Notes: generated by a model from the sequence alone, not told the origin. A stretch of 64,000 nucleotides of DNA from Axinella damicornis (GCA_963931865.1 OZ007511.1:6466626-6530625); one strand, 5' to 3'. Shown: positions 1-10,084, counted from the stretch's first letter. Numbers and translations: made by a program.

Positions 1-119
1 CCCTATAATGTTCGCCACCGTGCACAGGTTATGAGAGGACACAATCATATGATCTACACCTTGGGCCGCGTCCTGAGACACTTTCTCTTTACATGTACTT
101 GTGGAATGGTCCTGAATAC

Positions 120-545
120 CTCCTGGTATGGGATAAATTGTGCCTCGTATAATATAAATTAACGTTGAGTACTTAGGAATGGCCTACAGAGATTCTGGCT
201 TCACCATCGTGATGTCCATTACGCAGTGACACAACTGTAGTTGAAAGTCACCTGGGTGGTGGAGATACAAGCACTATTGTTGTGCCGTCAGCTACCATTA
301 ATTGCTCAAACCCTCTCTTCAACGAAGATCCCACAAAGATTCTGACCACACGGCCGTGATCGCTGTCGTTCTATGACGCTTAGATGCCAAAACTCACCGT
401 GCTGGTGACGTTGTGAGCACTATAATAAGTTCTTGACTTCCCCATTGCTGACTCGCATGGTCCTTACATGACATGTGAGTTAATTGGAATGAGCTAGCTT
501 GCACGCGACCAGTAGTTGCAACTCAGCTACCAGGAGTGAGGAATG
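120..545. repeat. Dispersed repeat R1, copy 1
   Basis: This stretch is clearly related to 44020-44650 in the same orientation and to 30680-31190 in reverse orientation. Shared landmarks include a block around 'ccacacggccgtgatcgctgtcgtt', 'aactcaccgtgctgg' and a terminal 'gctaccaggag'. The unit contains two internally similar halves of about 180 bp. Shorter pieces recur near 4705-4800, 42925-43020 and 52060-52180. No conserved protein is evident, so it is treated as a non-coding repeat of unknown class. Confidence 0.7.
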
Positions 546-879
546 AATAATGTAAACCATACCTCTCTGACACATCTCCCCACAACTTACCCTGGCAACC
601 ATTCCCAAATCCGATTCTACCCCTCTCCCACTTCTTGTCCTCCCACCTCCCCTTCCCCCATCTCCCATCACCTCCCACACTTCTCACTGTGTTTCCCTTC
701 CCTCCTATAAATGAGGGCAGGAAAGATAAATAAGAGTAAGAGTTCAAATATAGGTGAAACTGAGGGTCCATGGTATTTAGAGCCCCGTGGAAACTATATA
801 AACACCCATACACAAAACACAAGGGTGTCTATAGGTTTCCAAGGGGATCAAAATCCCGTAGGCCACAGACTTTGCGCTG

Positions 880-1270
880 AATATGCCATCATCAATGGCC
901 TTAAGGCGCATAGCCCTCCACTGCTTAACCCACGGCCTCAATAGCTTTGTGAACAAATACTGTAGTAGGCAGTGCCAAACCCAAATGGCAGGACTGCATG
1001 TAAACATGTAGAATTTAGGCTCATCTCCATTACCCCATGAGAAATCAAGATACTTCCATGGCTCTTTGTGAATATCCACATGATGGAAAGTCTCAATCCA
1101 ACTGACAACACAGCCGCTCTCAACCAAATTATTAATCTCTGCTGTGACTCTGAAGGCACTGATGTCCAAACAAGCAAACAACATGCCTTTACACCTATCC
1201 ATGCATGATAATGCACAATAACTCTGTCAACAGACTCCAATGACAACAACCATGGCTTTCTAGGACTTTC
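880..1270 (-). pseudogene. Decayed DIRS-type reverse transcriptase fragment
   Basis: On the minus strand one frame reads HHVDIHKEPWKYLDFSW, then a garbled stretch, then FTKLLRPWVKQWRAMRLKAI followed by DDGIF. This order (SGYHHIDIH-like, KYLGFSW-like, F-x-FT, FTKLLRPLV-like, DDG) is the palm region of reverse transcriptases from DIRS/YR retrotransposons, as known from that family. The PFG segment appears in a neighbouring frame (AVLPFGFGTAYY), so at least one frameshift splits the catalytic core. Only about 130 codons remain; no RNase H, methylase or tyrosine recombinase is visible nearby. It is a molecular fossil, not an active element. A different RT lineage is possible but less likely given the FTKLLRP motif. 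Confidence 0.75.
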
Positions 1271-1557
1271 CCACACTGAGCAGAGGCACAGTCATACTAA
1301 AAAAAAAACGTCCCTTGCTACCACCATGCCAACAAGGACCAATGGACATTGGTGCTGGTTTATACCTACTCGGTTGTTGTGCAGACATCCTCCACACTGG
1401 CACTGAGCTACCATACCCTCAGGAGGCTTGAGGAGGTGTGCTCCTCCCGTACACACCATTATAGTGGGCAGTGTAGCTTGCTGTGCAGCCGATGCAGCCT
1501 TAATCCTGCACTCCCAGAAGCTCTCTCCTCCAAACACAAATACTATCCCTGCCCCCC

Positions 1558-1603
<46 letters not shown>

Positions 1604-1668
1604 GGCAGCGGAAGCAGTATGAGATTGGGGGGGGGGGGGGGGGGGGAGGGGGGGGGGGGGGGGGGGGG
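1558..1668. repeat. (CA)n array followed by poly-G
   Basis: A CA dinucleotide array (about 1558-1602) is followed by 20 G, one A and 21 G (1627-1668). The reading frames across it are compositional artefacts. Confidence 0.95.
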
Positions 1669-1747
1669 CTGAGGCAGGGACACAATTGCACGCTGCCAAA
1701 GGCAGTGCATAGAGGATTGTAGTGCTGATCAGTCCACGTGTAGTGTG

Positions 1748-2150
1748 GAAGATTTTTTCCACCTTCATTTTTCAGTTATCAGGATGGACTCTTGTGGCAC
1801 CTGCATGCTTTGCACTGTAAAGTTGCGAGGATCGTTGCTGTAGAGTGACGTTGAGCTAGTTACAATACAGGCGCGCCATCCTACCATTGGAGGTGTGCCC
1901 CAAAATTAAATCATTAACCGGGGTACCAGTCAGTATACAATTGTTTTGACAAGTATGCAGGACTTCACCAAAGGATCAGAGCTACACGGTAACGCCGTGA
2001 CTGCAGAAGGCACAACTGTGAAGGTGCCAGGAGAGCCTTTCCTGATAACTGAAAAGTGAAGGTGAAAACTTTTTCCGCATTTTGCGCGGACTGTTCAGCG
2101 CTACACACCTCTACACACTGCCTTCGGCAGCATGCCCTTGTAGGGCCCTA
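1748..2150. repeat. Dispersed repeat R2 (SINE-like), inverted pair
   Basis: Left part (1750-1810) is the reverse complement of the R2 core 'ggtgccacgagagcccatcc'; the right part (1990-2130) is a forward copy ending in 'gcgcggactg' and 'acacctctacacactgcc'. Other copies lie at 7130-7340, twice in tandem at 18941-19375, and at 63715-63985. Class is uncertain: no clear pol III A/B boxes were found. Confidence 0.65.
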
Positions 2151-2514
2151 CCAATTCTACATTTCTGGCTATGCCACTGGCACACGCACAGGCACACATG
2201 CACACACACACCACCGATGACTGGTTTAGGATTGGTCGTACATGTACATGTGTAACTGCAACAACGCAATATATACACTGTTTGGTAGGGCAGATCATAG
2301 TGTTAAATTGTACACTACCTGGATGGCTGTCCATGCACAAACATTGACATTTGGCTGCCCATCGGAGTGCTCACAAAGACTGAGTCCTATGAAGCAAGTT
2401 CCCATCCAGATCGTGGATGTCCTGGAGGAGAGAAAATTAGAGTACATGCAGTTAATCTTGAACGGCATTCCTGGGCCAACTTTCCCACCAGGAGGGCTTG
2501 AGTCTCAAGTCATA

Positions 2515-2515
<1 letters not shown>

Positions 2516-2549
<34 letters not shown>
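2516..2549. repeat. Poly-G tract, 34 bases
   Basis: Uninterrupted run of G. Comparable runs occur at 1627, 14903, 18405, 27918 and 41587, and C runs at 5315, 10298 and 11919. Confidence 0.95.
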
Positions 2550-2550
<1 letters not shown>

Positions 2551-4079
2551 CAGGCCACACGTATGTAGCTACACATCCTGTGCACACACAAGGCAAATAC
2601 GTAATCCAAGCTTTATTGGTGGTTGTGCAGATACAGTGATCACCTGAGGACTATAATGTGTACTGGGTTCGTTCCAATTAACACACGACACATGGCAACT
2701 GTGCTTACACAATACTCAGTGGGCATTTTTTCAATAATGGGGGGAAGAAATACATGCTAAACAATCAAATGCAGGAAGTTACAGATGCAGATTGACAGAA
2801 GTTCTGGGTGCCTCCCTCCCCCAAACAGGGTTGTGGCAATCCCAATGGCCTATCCCCCTACACTGGTAGGTCATTCTTAACTTGAATGTGACATAGTGGG
2901 AGAATCCTACTTGACTGGCCTAGTGCATGTGGACTCGAGGCTTGGTCACATGACTTATAATATATAAGTATGCCACAAAGCCGATAAGCACTTAGAAGGG
3001 CATTTTTTCAATCCTGCAGGAGTTTCAAGACAACCAGAACCAACGGTCACGTGCCTGATTTTGTCCGTTGACCGTTATGTTTGTCTTTGGTATGGCCACC
3101 CCATGTGACAAGAAATGTCCTCCAGAACCTTCCCTTTCAGCTTTTCTGGGCTGGGCTGGGAATTATAGACTAGGCTCAAGCAGCTGTCATGGGGAGGAGC
3201 CAAGATATTGGCAAGAGACCAGTGTGAAAAAAGTATTGGTGACTGCACGAGAACTACTTAAGGATGCCATATTGATTCTGACTGGGGGAACTAAGTACGA
3301 TTCCATTGTGCAGAGGGGGGAGGGGTGGGGGACCACTAGTAACAATAAATACGGCTAACAGACTAGGCTTCGAACTTCACTGAATACACTCCTCGCTGGG
3401 AATACAAAGGGTGCTTTAATTAGAACGGGCAGAGCATTTTTAAGTTTATCCGTTTTTCCACACAATTAGAGGACCCAACTATAATATATCATATAAGCAT
3501 GGTGTAAATCAACAACTCAGAACTCGTCTAACGGCCCAGACCCGCGGGGTCTAGGGCGAGAGATAGCGCCCACCTCAAAAAACGTACCTGCATCGACGGA
3601 GCGTAAGATTCGGAGATGACTTGTAGTTGGTTCTAAGGTCAACTTCAGCTAAGGCTACCTAGCTACAAGATTAGCCCTTGCGGTCTGGTCTGGGCAAACG
3701 AGATTCTTCTCGAAAGTCTTAACTTCAAGGGTCAAAGGTCAAATGTATGTGACCTTTGACCCTTATGAGTTGTAAGCTGCGCTCTTATCTTGCGCTCGCA
3801 GCGAGTGCCAGGCCGGCCGAGGGGTGGGGCTGAGAGCCTCAGGCGGCCACACTTAACAGCAGAAGTGCCAATATTTCATTTGCAATTAAGACCAGTTGGA
3901 TGCATGTGGAACTCCAGGTAGCGATGGTGATCGTAGACCAATCTGTGCTCGACCAATAGCTATCCACGTCGCAGTTAATATTGCTTTTCACTTCCTATAC
4001 CAACCTTGATCCTTGCAAATGATTGCATGGTACCACCAGTATAGGGATGGGCAATATCATTGTAGCAATTGGATATTAA
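2550..4079. other. No gene recognised
   Basis: No coding segment with homology or plausible splice structure was seen. Frames are short. The only structured feature is a perfect hairpin at 3727-3764 with arms of 15 bases that contain AGGTCA-type half sites. Confidence 0.6.
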
Positions 4080-4083
4080 TTAA

Positions 4084-4688
4084 CTCTTTAGGGCCCATAG
4101 CGGATATATCCGCCAAAAGTCACGCGTATTACAGAACCATGTACTATGGCTTCTCACTTTCTAGCGATGGACGGGCTTGGACCAGCACTACTCCTGGAGA
4201 CTTGTTGGTAATCCCTCTCCGCATAACAACAGAATCGAGAGCGCCAAGTGTCTCAGCTGGCAGCTGTTACGGGCAGAAACAAGTCCGCCATTGTAAGTCG
4301 ATCGAACGGTAAAGCTAAAAAGCCTTATCTCGCCTTCAGTATACGCTTACTTGCCATAACGCTCCTGTTTCGACTTACTGTTGGTCTCCCCTCTCCAGCA
4401 ATAAAGTAAGTAGCGATGGTCCTCCGCGTATGGCAAGACAACAGTCGAGTTCTAGCAGCTGGTCGAACGGCGCGATAACCACACAGCTAGCTCAGTTATC
4501 GGCTCCACCCAGTGTCTCCGCCCCTTCCTGCCTTGGTGAACGGTGAGTGTAATCATTACTGCTAACAGCCAGGGGCACTCCCCCGAGTTTTGCTGGACAT
4601 TGCGCGCCCTAGGCAATGCTAAAACACTGTGTGCAAATGCCTATTTATGCTGTGGGGGGAGATTTCAATAAATTTGGGCCCTAAAGAG
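4084..4688. mobile_element. piggyBac-like MITE with TTAA target sites
   Basis: The element begins CTCTTTAGGGCCC (4084-4096) and ends with its exact reverse complement GGGCCCTAAAGAG (4676-4688). TTAA flanks it at 4080-4083 and 4689-4692, the insertion site used by piggyBac transposases. A palindrome GCGGATATATCCGC lies just inside the left end. The 605-bp interior has no transposase. Its first six terminal bases (CTCTTT) match those of the full-length piggyBac at 45286-48953, whose inner end also has a palindrome. It is thus probably a non-autonomous element of a related lineage; the remaining TIR bases differ, so direct mobilisation by that copy is unproven. Confidence 0.88.
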
Positions 4689-5262
4689 TTAACAGTAATC
4701 CATCTGTTACGAGGGGAAACCGCACTCCTGGTAGCCACGTTGCAACTCACTGGTCGCACAAGCTAGGTATTGCAGCTCATTCGGATTAACGTACATGTCA
4801 CGTAGTGCTGGGACAATATATCGATAATGCAATAATTATATTGTCAATCTAAATCTACCTTCTCAATATTAATGGCAATACGGCTTGCCTAAATATTGAT
4901 ATATCGTTTTAACCCAATAATGGATAAGTAGTGAGTACATAACACAAGTACAGTTCGAGTTTCAGTTAGAGATAGGTTTGCAAAATAGTAACCAGTACGG
5001 AGAGAGTTCACAAGGGACAGCGTGTGGTTAGGAAGGCAGTCTGCTGCCAACAGCTACCAACGATAGGTCAAAGGTCAAGGCTGACGCTGTCTTGGCCGGG
5101 TTACTGCCTTATTATCTTACATCACTCATTACATGTGCACACCTCTCCACAATTGACTGGCTTTCATAGTGAGATGACCATGAGAGCATTAATTGTGTAC
5201 TAACTAGGGAAAAAATAGTGAGTCTACTACCAAATAGTGAGAGTTGAGAGGTCAACATGTGC

Positions 5263-5314
5263 AGGTTCAGTTACAGGGTTTCATACAGGTACAGTTACAA
5301 GGTTTCATACAGAG

Positions 5315-5354
<40 letters not shown>

Positions 5355-5410
5355 CTAACTATAACCTTGAAACTTCCCCCCAGCGAAAAATCCTGTATGA
5401 AACCTGCATT
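5263..5410. mobile_element. Short TIR element with 39-base C tract
   Basis: 'cagggtttcatacag' near 5274 (with a second copy at 5302) faces 'ctgtatgaaacctg' near 5393-5406. Between them is a run of 39 C (5315-5353). The same outer terminus starts a larger unit at 63452 and its other end appears in the last bases of the window. Element class unknown. Confidence 0.6.
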
Positions 5411-5748
5411 GTGAAGGAAAGGGAGTCACGTAACTTACCAAAAGCCGTGCTGAATCTTCTTAGAGGCAGTGCTGAAGGAGAGCTCAGCGGCTGCAGTTTG
5501 CAAAGTAAATATCTTCAATGCACACCATCAGTTTAGTCCTTGGGAATAAAATTCACAGTTCCCAGGCTATCAACGACTCCACATACCACGTGTACTAGGG
5601 CACTCTTCGTTTACCCTGTCAACTGCCAAAGTCTTCGCAGAAACATGAAGCTCATTTCGGCCAACCTCCTAGAGAACAGGTTCTGTTCGGATAACGCCAT
5701 TCCGATTCTGCAAGAGAAGTACGTCATAAGGGAAATCCCCGGGTTGCG

Positions 5749-5897
5749 ATGAAGATCGAGGAGCCATTCAGCGCGATCTGGGAGCTGTGTTGCTACCTGG
5801 ACAACCCCCACCTGCTCTAGTCTCGCGGGGCCAGACCCACACGGCCCCGCGAGACTACACCTGCTCGGCTGGAGGGGATTGCTCTCCAAGGGGCCGG
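5749..5897 (+). pseudogene. Death-domain exon 1, interrupted by MITE
   Basis: ATG at 5749 opens a frame reading MKIEEPFSAIWELCCYLDNP, then the MITE at 5818-5857. After the MITE and one copy of the duplicated 9 bases are ignored, the frame resumes with GWRGLLSKGP and ends at the donor GTGAGC (5898). Helix 1-2 of death domains typically has LD...W..L, which fits. The phase (one base left) matches the two-base start of the next exon at 6039. The Met is close to the death domain, as in IRAK family members, which is why I chose it. Confidence 0.7.
5818..5857. mobile_element. 40-bp palindromic MITE with 9-bp TSD
   Basis: The insert starts TAGTCTCGCGGGGCC and ends with the reverse complement GGCCCCGCGAGACTA around a 10-base spacer. 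It is flanked by the perfect direct repeat CACCTGCTC at 5809-5817 and 5858-5866. Nine-base duplications are typical of MULE/Mutator-type transposases; assignment is inference. Its first three bases are an in-frame TAG in the death-domain exon. Confidence 0.9.
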
Positions 5898-6038
5898 GTG
5901 AGCTAGCGGTGGGAGAATGGGCCTTTGTGAACTTTGAACTTGAACAACACACATGCAAAACATACGCTCACACATCCCCCCCCCACAACTACACACACAC
6001 ACGCACGCAGGCAATATATATAATGCTCTAGACGTGAG

Positions 6039-6169
6039 TGCGTTGGAGCGAATGGGACAGCGTCCCAATGGGGCAGGACTTCATCACGCGTGGGTTTACA
6101 GTGTATGACCTCTACCTCATGCTCACCGGCATTGAACACGCCGAGGAAAGAGAGCGCTCCAAGACTATG
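6039..6169 (+). CDS. Death-domain exon 2 of the IRAK/Pelle-like gene
   Basis: Open in the frame set by the previous exon: it reads RWSEWDSVPMGQDF, then GFTVYDLYLMLTGIEH, and ends at ATG|GTAAAT. The TV-x-DL-x-x-L pattern and the preceding Trp are what the second half of IRAK/Pelle death domains shows (TVGDLVDLL in IRAK4, from family knowledge). Acceptor is the AG at 6037-6038. No lesion in this exon. Confidence 0.6.
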
Positions 6170-6288
6170 GTAAATTATAGGAGCAGAGTTCATTGTACGA
6201 TCAAATTATGCAGAGAAGATAGATGTGTGGTGGTGGTGTTGTACGTCAAATTGTACGTGCACATGTATCTAGTTTTTGTAAGTGATCT

Positions 6289-6333
6289 TTTCGTCGCTTT
6301 GCAGTACAGTAAAGCGTACTGCAAGCGACGAAA
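6289..6333. repeat. Short hairpin repeat
   Basis: 'cttttcgtcgctttgcagtac' faces 'gtactgcaagcgacgaaaag' with a short loop, an almost perfect inverted repeat of about 20-base arms. It probably is another tiny palindromic MITE; no target duplication was identified. Confidence 0.7.
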
Positions 6334-6388
6334 AGCTGGGCGTGGGACTGGGAACGAGGCTACATTAATATGCTAGCTATCTTGGGCG

Positions 6389-6625
6389 ATATATATGAAG
6401 CTGGGATTTGCACCATTGTGATCAGCATGAACGGAGCATTCCAATGATGTCCATTTTGCTGTAGGTTGAATTTTGACCCGAAATCATGAAAAACCATGGA
6501 TGCCTTTGGTCAAGTGCGATTTTGGCAAAAATGTGACTGAGATGAAAAATCATGTTGAGGACATCGTTTTGGAAAGCTCTTTCTATGCTGACCACAATGG
6601 TGCAATTCCCAGCTTCATATCTCAT
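6389..6625. mobile_element. Foldback MITE M6, copy 1
   Basis: Left arm 'gaagctgggatttgcaccattgtg' is mirrored by 'caatggtgcaattcccagcttc' at the right. Related copies lie at about 20140-20375 and 39225-39470, each with the same 'cacaatggtgca...cccagc' end. No protein coding is expected; open frames across it are incidental. Confidence 0.7.
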
Positions 6626-7129
6626 TCACCTACCTAACTAGTGCAACATTCTCTTCCAAGTGTATTCCCAGGGCCAATTTTGGTTAATTGATCCATTTTT
6701 TGCCAGAAATGGCACATCAGTCACCCTTCACAAGGGCGGCGGAACAAGTTTGGCAGACCTGGCAACTTCCGGACCTTGGCAACATCAGGCGGCACTGAGC
6801 GTCTTCCTCCGTGGATACATAGCTACGTACTGGGGACCAGGCTCGAGGGAAAGTCTGTTTACGAGTCCAGTTGCATTGCAGCAAAACTTGAGGTGTCTGG
6901 AGGACACATACCGGCCATTGTTGAGTACGATGGTTAACTTTGCGAACAACTAAAACTGGTTACGTGCTAACTACCACGTGTGATTTAGAAGTGGGTGGAG
7001 CCAGGAAGTGCAGCAAAAACTCGTCGCCTTATAATAATTAGGTTGGCGTTGGGCTACCAGTGCAGCTTAAATACTACATGTACATTTCGTTGAGAGTGAG
7101 ATGGTCACGTCACTGTTTACACGGAAACC

Positions 7130-7340
7130 AGAGAGCATTGGCAGTGCAGTGCAAAGCACAAAGGTGCTACGATAGCCCATCCAGGCGACTGAATAAAGAC
7201 CATGAAAAAAAATTGCGCGCTTCACACAGAAGACAGATCAGCGCTACGTGCCTCTACACACTGCCTTCGGCAGTGAGCATTTTGCCCTACCAAACCCAAA
7301 TTGCTTCCACCGGCTATGCTACAGAACAGGAGTGCTGTTT
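7130..7340 (+). repeat. Dispersed repeat R2, copy
   Basis: Shares 'gcagtgcaaagcacaaaggtgc' and the 3' part 'cagcgctacgtgcctctacacactgcc' with R2 copies at 1990, 19060, 19250 and 63830. Confidence 0.65.
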
Positions 7341-7399
7341 CTGCCAATTTTGATTTAATTCCAAAATTGGCATGCCATTAGGAAATGGTTTCCAAAATC

Positions 7400-7650
7400 T
7401 GTCAATTTTGGCACAAAAACATACACATACCCCCAAACATGCTCTCTCCCTCACACCCTCCCAACCCTTACGCTCAAATCCTCACATGCCACACCTCACA
7501 CACATACACACCATCACACATACATCCTCACACACACACCATCACACATGCACTTCCTCACACACACACCATCACACATGCCTCACACATGCACACCTTC
7601 ACACCTGACACACCGTCACACATGCACATCCTCACACACACAGTATCTCC
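7400..7650. repeat. Degenerate CACA-rich minisatellite
   Basis: Irregular repeats of 'cacatgcaca' and 'cctcacacacacaccatcacacatgcac'. Long frames here (His/Thr/Ser rich) are compositional. Confidence 0.85.
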
Positions 7651-8540
7651 GCATCTCCTTGAGGATCAGGAAGACCCCGTCCAGCAACCACCCAGCAGTA
7701 AGCAGTCTGTCTGCCTCACCACATCTGACTCACAGGAGTTGTAGCTGCTGTAGCCACCAGCTGAAGACCCAGATTCCCCTTCCCCCTCTTACAATGTTGA
7801 TGTCCACCCCCAGTGGGGCCCCGCCCCCTCCCAGATGACCCACCCCCCATGGTTCCCAGGGGTCCGTACATGAGCTCAAGACAGCAGAGTACTGCCTCTA
7901 GTTCTACCAGTACCAGCATTTCCAGTACTCGTGCAACTCTGCCCACTAGCCACAGTGGTTCCGGTGTTGTGAGGGTGATGGAAGATGGAAGACGGAACTG
8001 ATATCCAGGTGGGGAAGATCCAGAACGGGACAAAGGATCCAGGATGGGGTGGAATGGAACTTGGGAATGCCCATGTGACTGGAAAGGAAGGACCTACACT
8101 GCTGCAGAATGGAACAGGCAGGGAATGGACGCTGGACGGCACTCCTACCAGCCACCCATCCCATCAGTCCCACCCCACACCTGTTTCATCTTCCAGAAGT
8201 TCTGATCTCCCCGGACACAACTACTTACAAGAGTCCACGCCCGTACAATCGACCATTAGTGCCTTGCCCCAACCACAGGCGTCCAGTTCAGCATCCAGTC
8301 ACAGCCAAAGCTGTCGCTAGGGAGACAGGAAGTTGCAACATTGCCCCAAGCATATCCACCTAAACTTCCTAATATGGCATTCTCGCAACCTTTGACCTCT
8401 GCTTCCAGTCAGTACCCAAGTGACAGCACCTACTCCAGCGGAGTGCCACACCCACTGAGCCAAGACACATCCAGTTATACATTAAGTGACCAATCAGATC
8501 ACAGTCTTCTCCCAGGACAGCTACACCCACCTGTTTGAGC
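7650..8540 (+). CDS. Probable Pro/Ser/Thr linker exon(s) of the IRAK-like gene
   Basis: Plus-strand frames across this stretch are rich in Pro, Ser and Thr (for example SSRQQSTASSSTSTSISST at 7870-7930 and QYPSDSTYSSGVPHPLSQ at 8420). Exact exon limits cannot be fixed because frames change several times. Position between death domain and kinase fits the ProST linker known from IRAK1. No domain is recognisable, so the assignment rests on context and composition. Confidence 0.4.
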
Positions 8541-8629
8541 TGATAGTTCTGCCTCATCCCCAACGATGGTAGACATTTTAATGTTAAGTTAACCCTTAAC
8601 ATCCTTACTTTCTCGTTCACCATATTGAA

Positions 8630-8740
8630 CGAAGGCACGGGAGACTTCTCAGAGGATATCATTGGACTGGGCACGTTTGGCACTGTCTTCCGGGCGAAGA
8701 TACGTGGGAACGGTCCTTATGCCATCAAGAAGCTACAAAA
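8630..8740 (+). CDS. IRAK-like kinase exon: Gly-rich loop and VAIK lysine
   Basis: Frame reads GTGDFSEDIIGLGTFGTVF then RAKIRGNGPYAIKKLQ. The G-x-G-x-F-G-x-V loop and the AIKK lysine are intact. The exon ends at CAAAA|GTGAGC. The acceptor is unclear (a candidate AG near 8632). Leading residues match the F-S-E-x-x-I-G signature of IRAK/Pelle and plant RLK kinases. Confidence 0.75.
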
Positions 8741-9057
8741 GTGAGCTACTGCCTTGAAACTGGGTAGTTTGGGTTTCATTCATTGGTAATTGTGTATAAG
8801 ATTTGTATCAACATGTGCTGAGTAATGAATGCTCATTACAATATTGAAACTGCTGCCATTTGTGTGGTTGCTAGGAGTTACATCTTGAAACGAACACTAA
8901 CTGGAACACTAACTGGGACAGCCCTACACATACAACAGCCATATCCTTTTGTGTTTGCATGCCACCATCAAGCACATGCACACATATACATCCACACATG
9001 CACACGTATACATGGTCACATGCACCAAAAATCATGTTTCGCACATGCACACACCCA

Positions 9058-9104
9058 CACACACACACATGCCACACACACACACACACTCACACACACA
9101 CTCA

Positions 9105-9147
<43 letters not shown>
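9058..9147. repeat. (CA)n microsatellite
   Basis: Long CA array ending directly at the acceptor of the following kinase exon. It probably forms the intron end; its purity makes polymorphic length likely. Confidence 0.95.
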
Positions 9148-9149
<2 letters not shown>

Positions 9150-9229
9150 GAATCAGCAATGAAGGAAGGGATGTTCTATGGCACATTCCACCAGGGGACC
9201 TTCACTCAGCAGCTGCAGCTGCTGACCAA
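9147..9229 (+). CDS. IRAK-like kinase exon: alpha-C helix region
   Basis: Reads EESAMKEGMFYGTFHQGTF then TQQLQLLTK and ends CCAA|GTGAGA. The two-base remainder joins in frame to the next exon (9604). Upstream phase from 8740 does not match by one base, which is either another lesion or a mis-set acceptor next to the CA array. Confidence 0.65.
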
Positions 9230-9603
9230 GTGAGAGCACCTGGCTTTGGATAGTTAACCCACAACCCAGTCAGCCAAGTAGTGCGGCCGCAGAGCACAAT
9301 ATACTTTGTTTGTGGTCTTGCAATTAACGTGCCACATGACAGCACATGACAGTGCATGAATGCCTGCTCATATGTGAGAGAAGTACTGCGAACGAGTTCT
9401 CATTGCTGTGCCATGTTCATCCTCCTGAGAACCTCGGGATCATGAACTAGTGCTCCTAGTGCCTTGTTATAAGATTTGTATCAACATGTGCTGAGTAGTG
9501 AATGTCGGTTTCCATGGCGATGTCTGCCTGTGTACCAGAATGGGGTGTGGCCAGCTGTATACCTGGTGTTTGTGAGTCATTTTGTTTTCTGTGGTGTTGA
9601 CAG

Positions 9604-9712
9604 GTACAACCATCAGAACATCCTCTCCCTGGTTGCCTATAGCAACGATGGCTCCAGGCCATGCCTGGTGTACATGGAGAATGGGTCACTGGCAGAGTGC
9701 CTGCTGGGGAAG
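9604..9712 (+). CDS. IRAK-like kinase exon: hinge region
   Basis: Thirty-six codons, in phase with 9147-9229, reading YNHQNILSLVAYSNDGS then RPCLVYMENGSLAECLLGK. H-x-N-I-L-x-L and CLVY-x-x-x-NGSL are characteristic of IRAK/Pelle and receptor-like kinases. Flanked by a clean AG acceptor (9602-9603) and the donor GTATAT (9713). Confidence 0.85.
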
Positions 9713-9782
9713 GTATATGTGTGTGGTGTGTGTGGGGGGGTGCATGTCCTGGGGTGAACTTGTCCCTTGCTTGTTCCTCTAG

Positions 9783-9901
9783 AGATGTGTCTCGTTACTG
9801 TGGAGTGTGAGGCTGGAGATAGCCAATTAAGTTGCAGACGTTCTCCATTTCTTGCACACTGTCAACCAGCCCAAGTGCCTGGTGCACGGAGAAGTGAAGA
9901 G
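9783..9901 (+). pseudogene. IRAK-like kinase exon with nonsense codon
   Basis: In the kinase frame it reads LLWSVRLEIAN, a TAA stop, VADVLHFLHTVNQPKCLV, HGEVKR. The stop replaces an expected CAA (I-A-x-Q-V-A-x-x-L-x-F-L-H), a single C-to-T change. The HRD/HGD catalytic Asp is Glu. The homologous frame is one base off the phase inherited from the previous exon. Confidence 0.75.
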
Positions 9902-10084
9902 GTCAGGGGACAGAACGATGTGCATTAAGGAGGAAATCACCTGAGGCCCATTGCTGAATTAGACTATCAACTTTGAACCTGATTGAGTTTGAAACCATAA
10001 AATAATTATAACACCTGATTGTAGGTCACCCAAAGCTAGTGATGGATACAGCCACAAGACTATTATTATGCAACCCATTATTGT

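Larger units (their letters stand above)
5749..10080 (+). pseudogene. IRAK/Pelle-like death-domain kinase, disrupted
   Basis: IRAK/Pelle kinases couple Toll/IL-1 receptors and MyD88 to NF-kB through an N-terminal death domain and a serine/threonine kinase. Visible order on the plus strand: death-domain exons (5749-5897, 6039-6169), a Pro/Ser/Thr-rich linker (about 7650-8540), then kinase exons near 8630-8740, 9147-9229, 9604-9712, 9783-9901 and about 10026-10080. The kinase N-lobe reads DFSEDIIGLGTFGTVF with a VAIK-like YAIKKLQ; a later exon reads PCLVYMENGSLAE, as in IRAKs. Lesions: a 40-bp MITE puts a stop in the death domain, a CAA-to-TAA change lies in the exon at 9783, the catalytic loop reads HGEVKR (Asp to Glu), and the DFG region is unrecognisable (LVMDTATRLL). 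The C-lobe is not seen beyond 10.1 kb. Family call is good; exact orthology unknown. Confidence 0.75.

Noticed and set aside
1292..1768. Long frames with poly-Pro, poly-Gly, Thr-His or Val-Cys runs
   Set aside because: They are translations of the CA array and the G runs.
5540..5752. 70-codon frame resembling a CARD/death-fold helix (LRRNMKLISANLLENRF)
   Set aside because: Helical and death-fold-like by eye, but the frame does not join the death-domain exon that starts at 5749 and no splice signals settle it. Too weak to annotate.
7372..7838. His/Thr/Ser-rich frames
   Set aside because: Frames follow the CACA minisatellite; no splice structure or homology.
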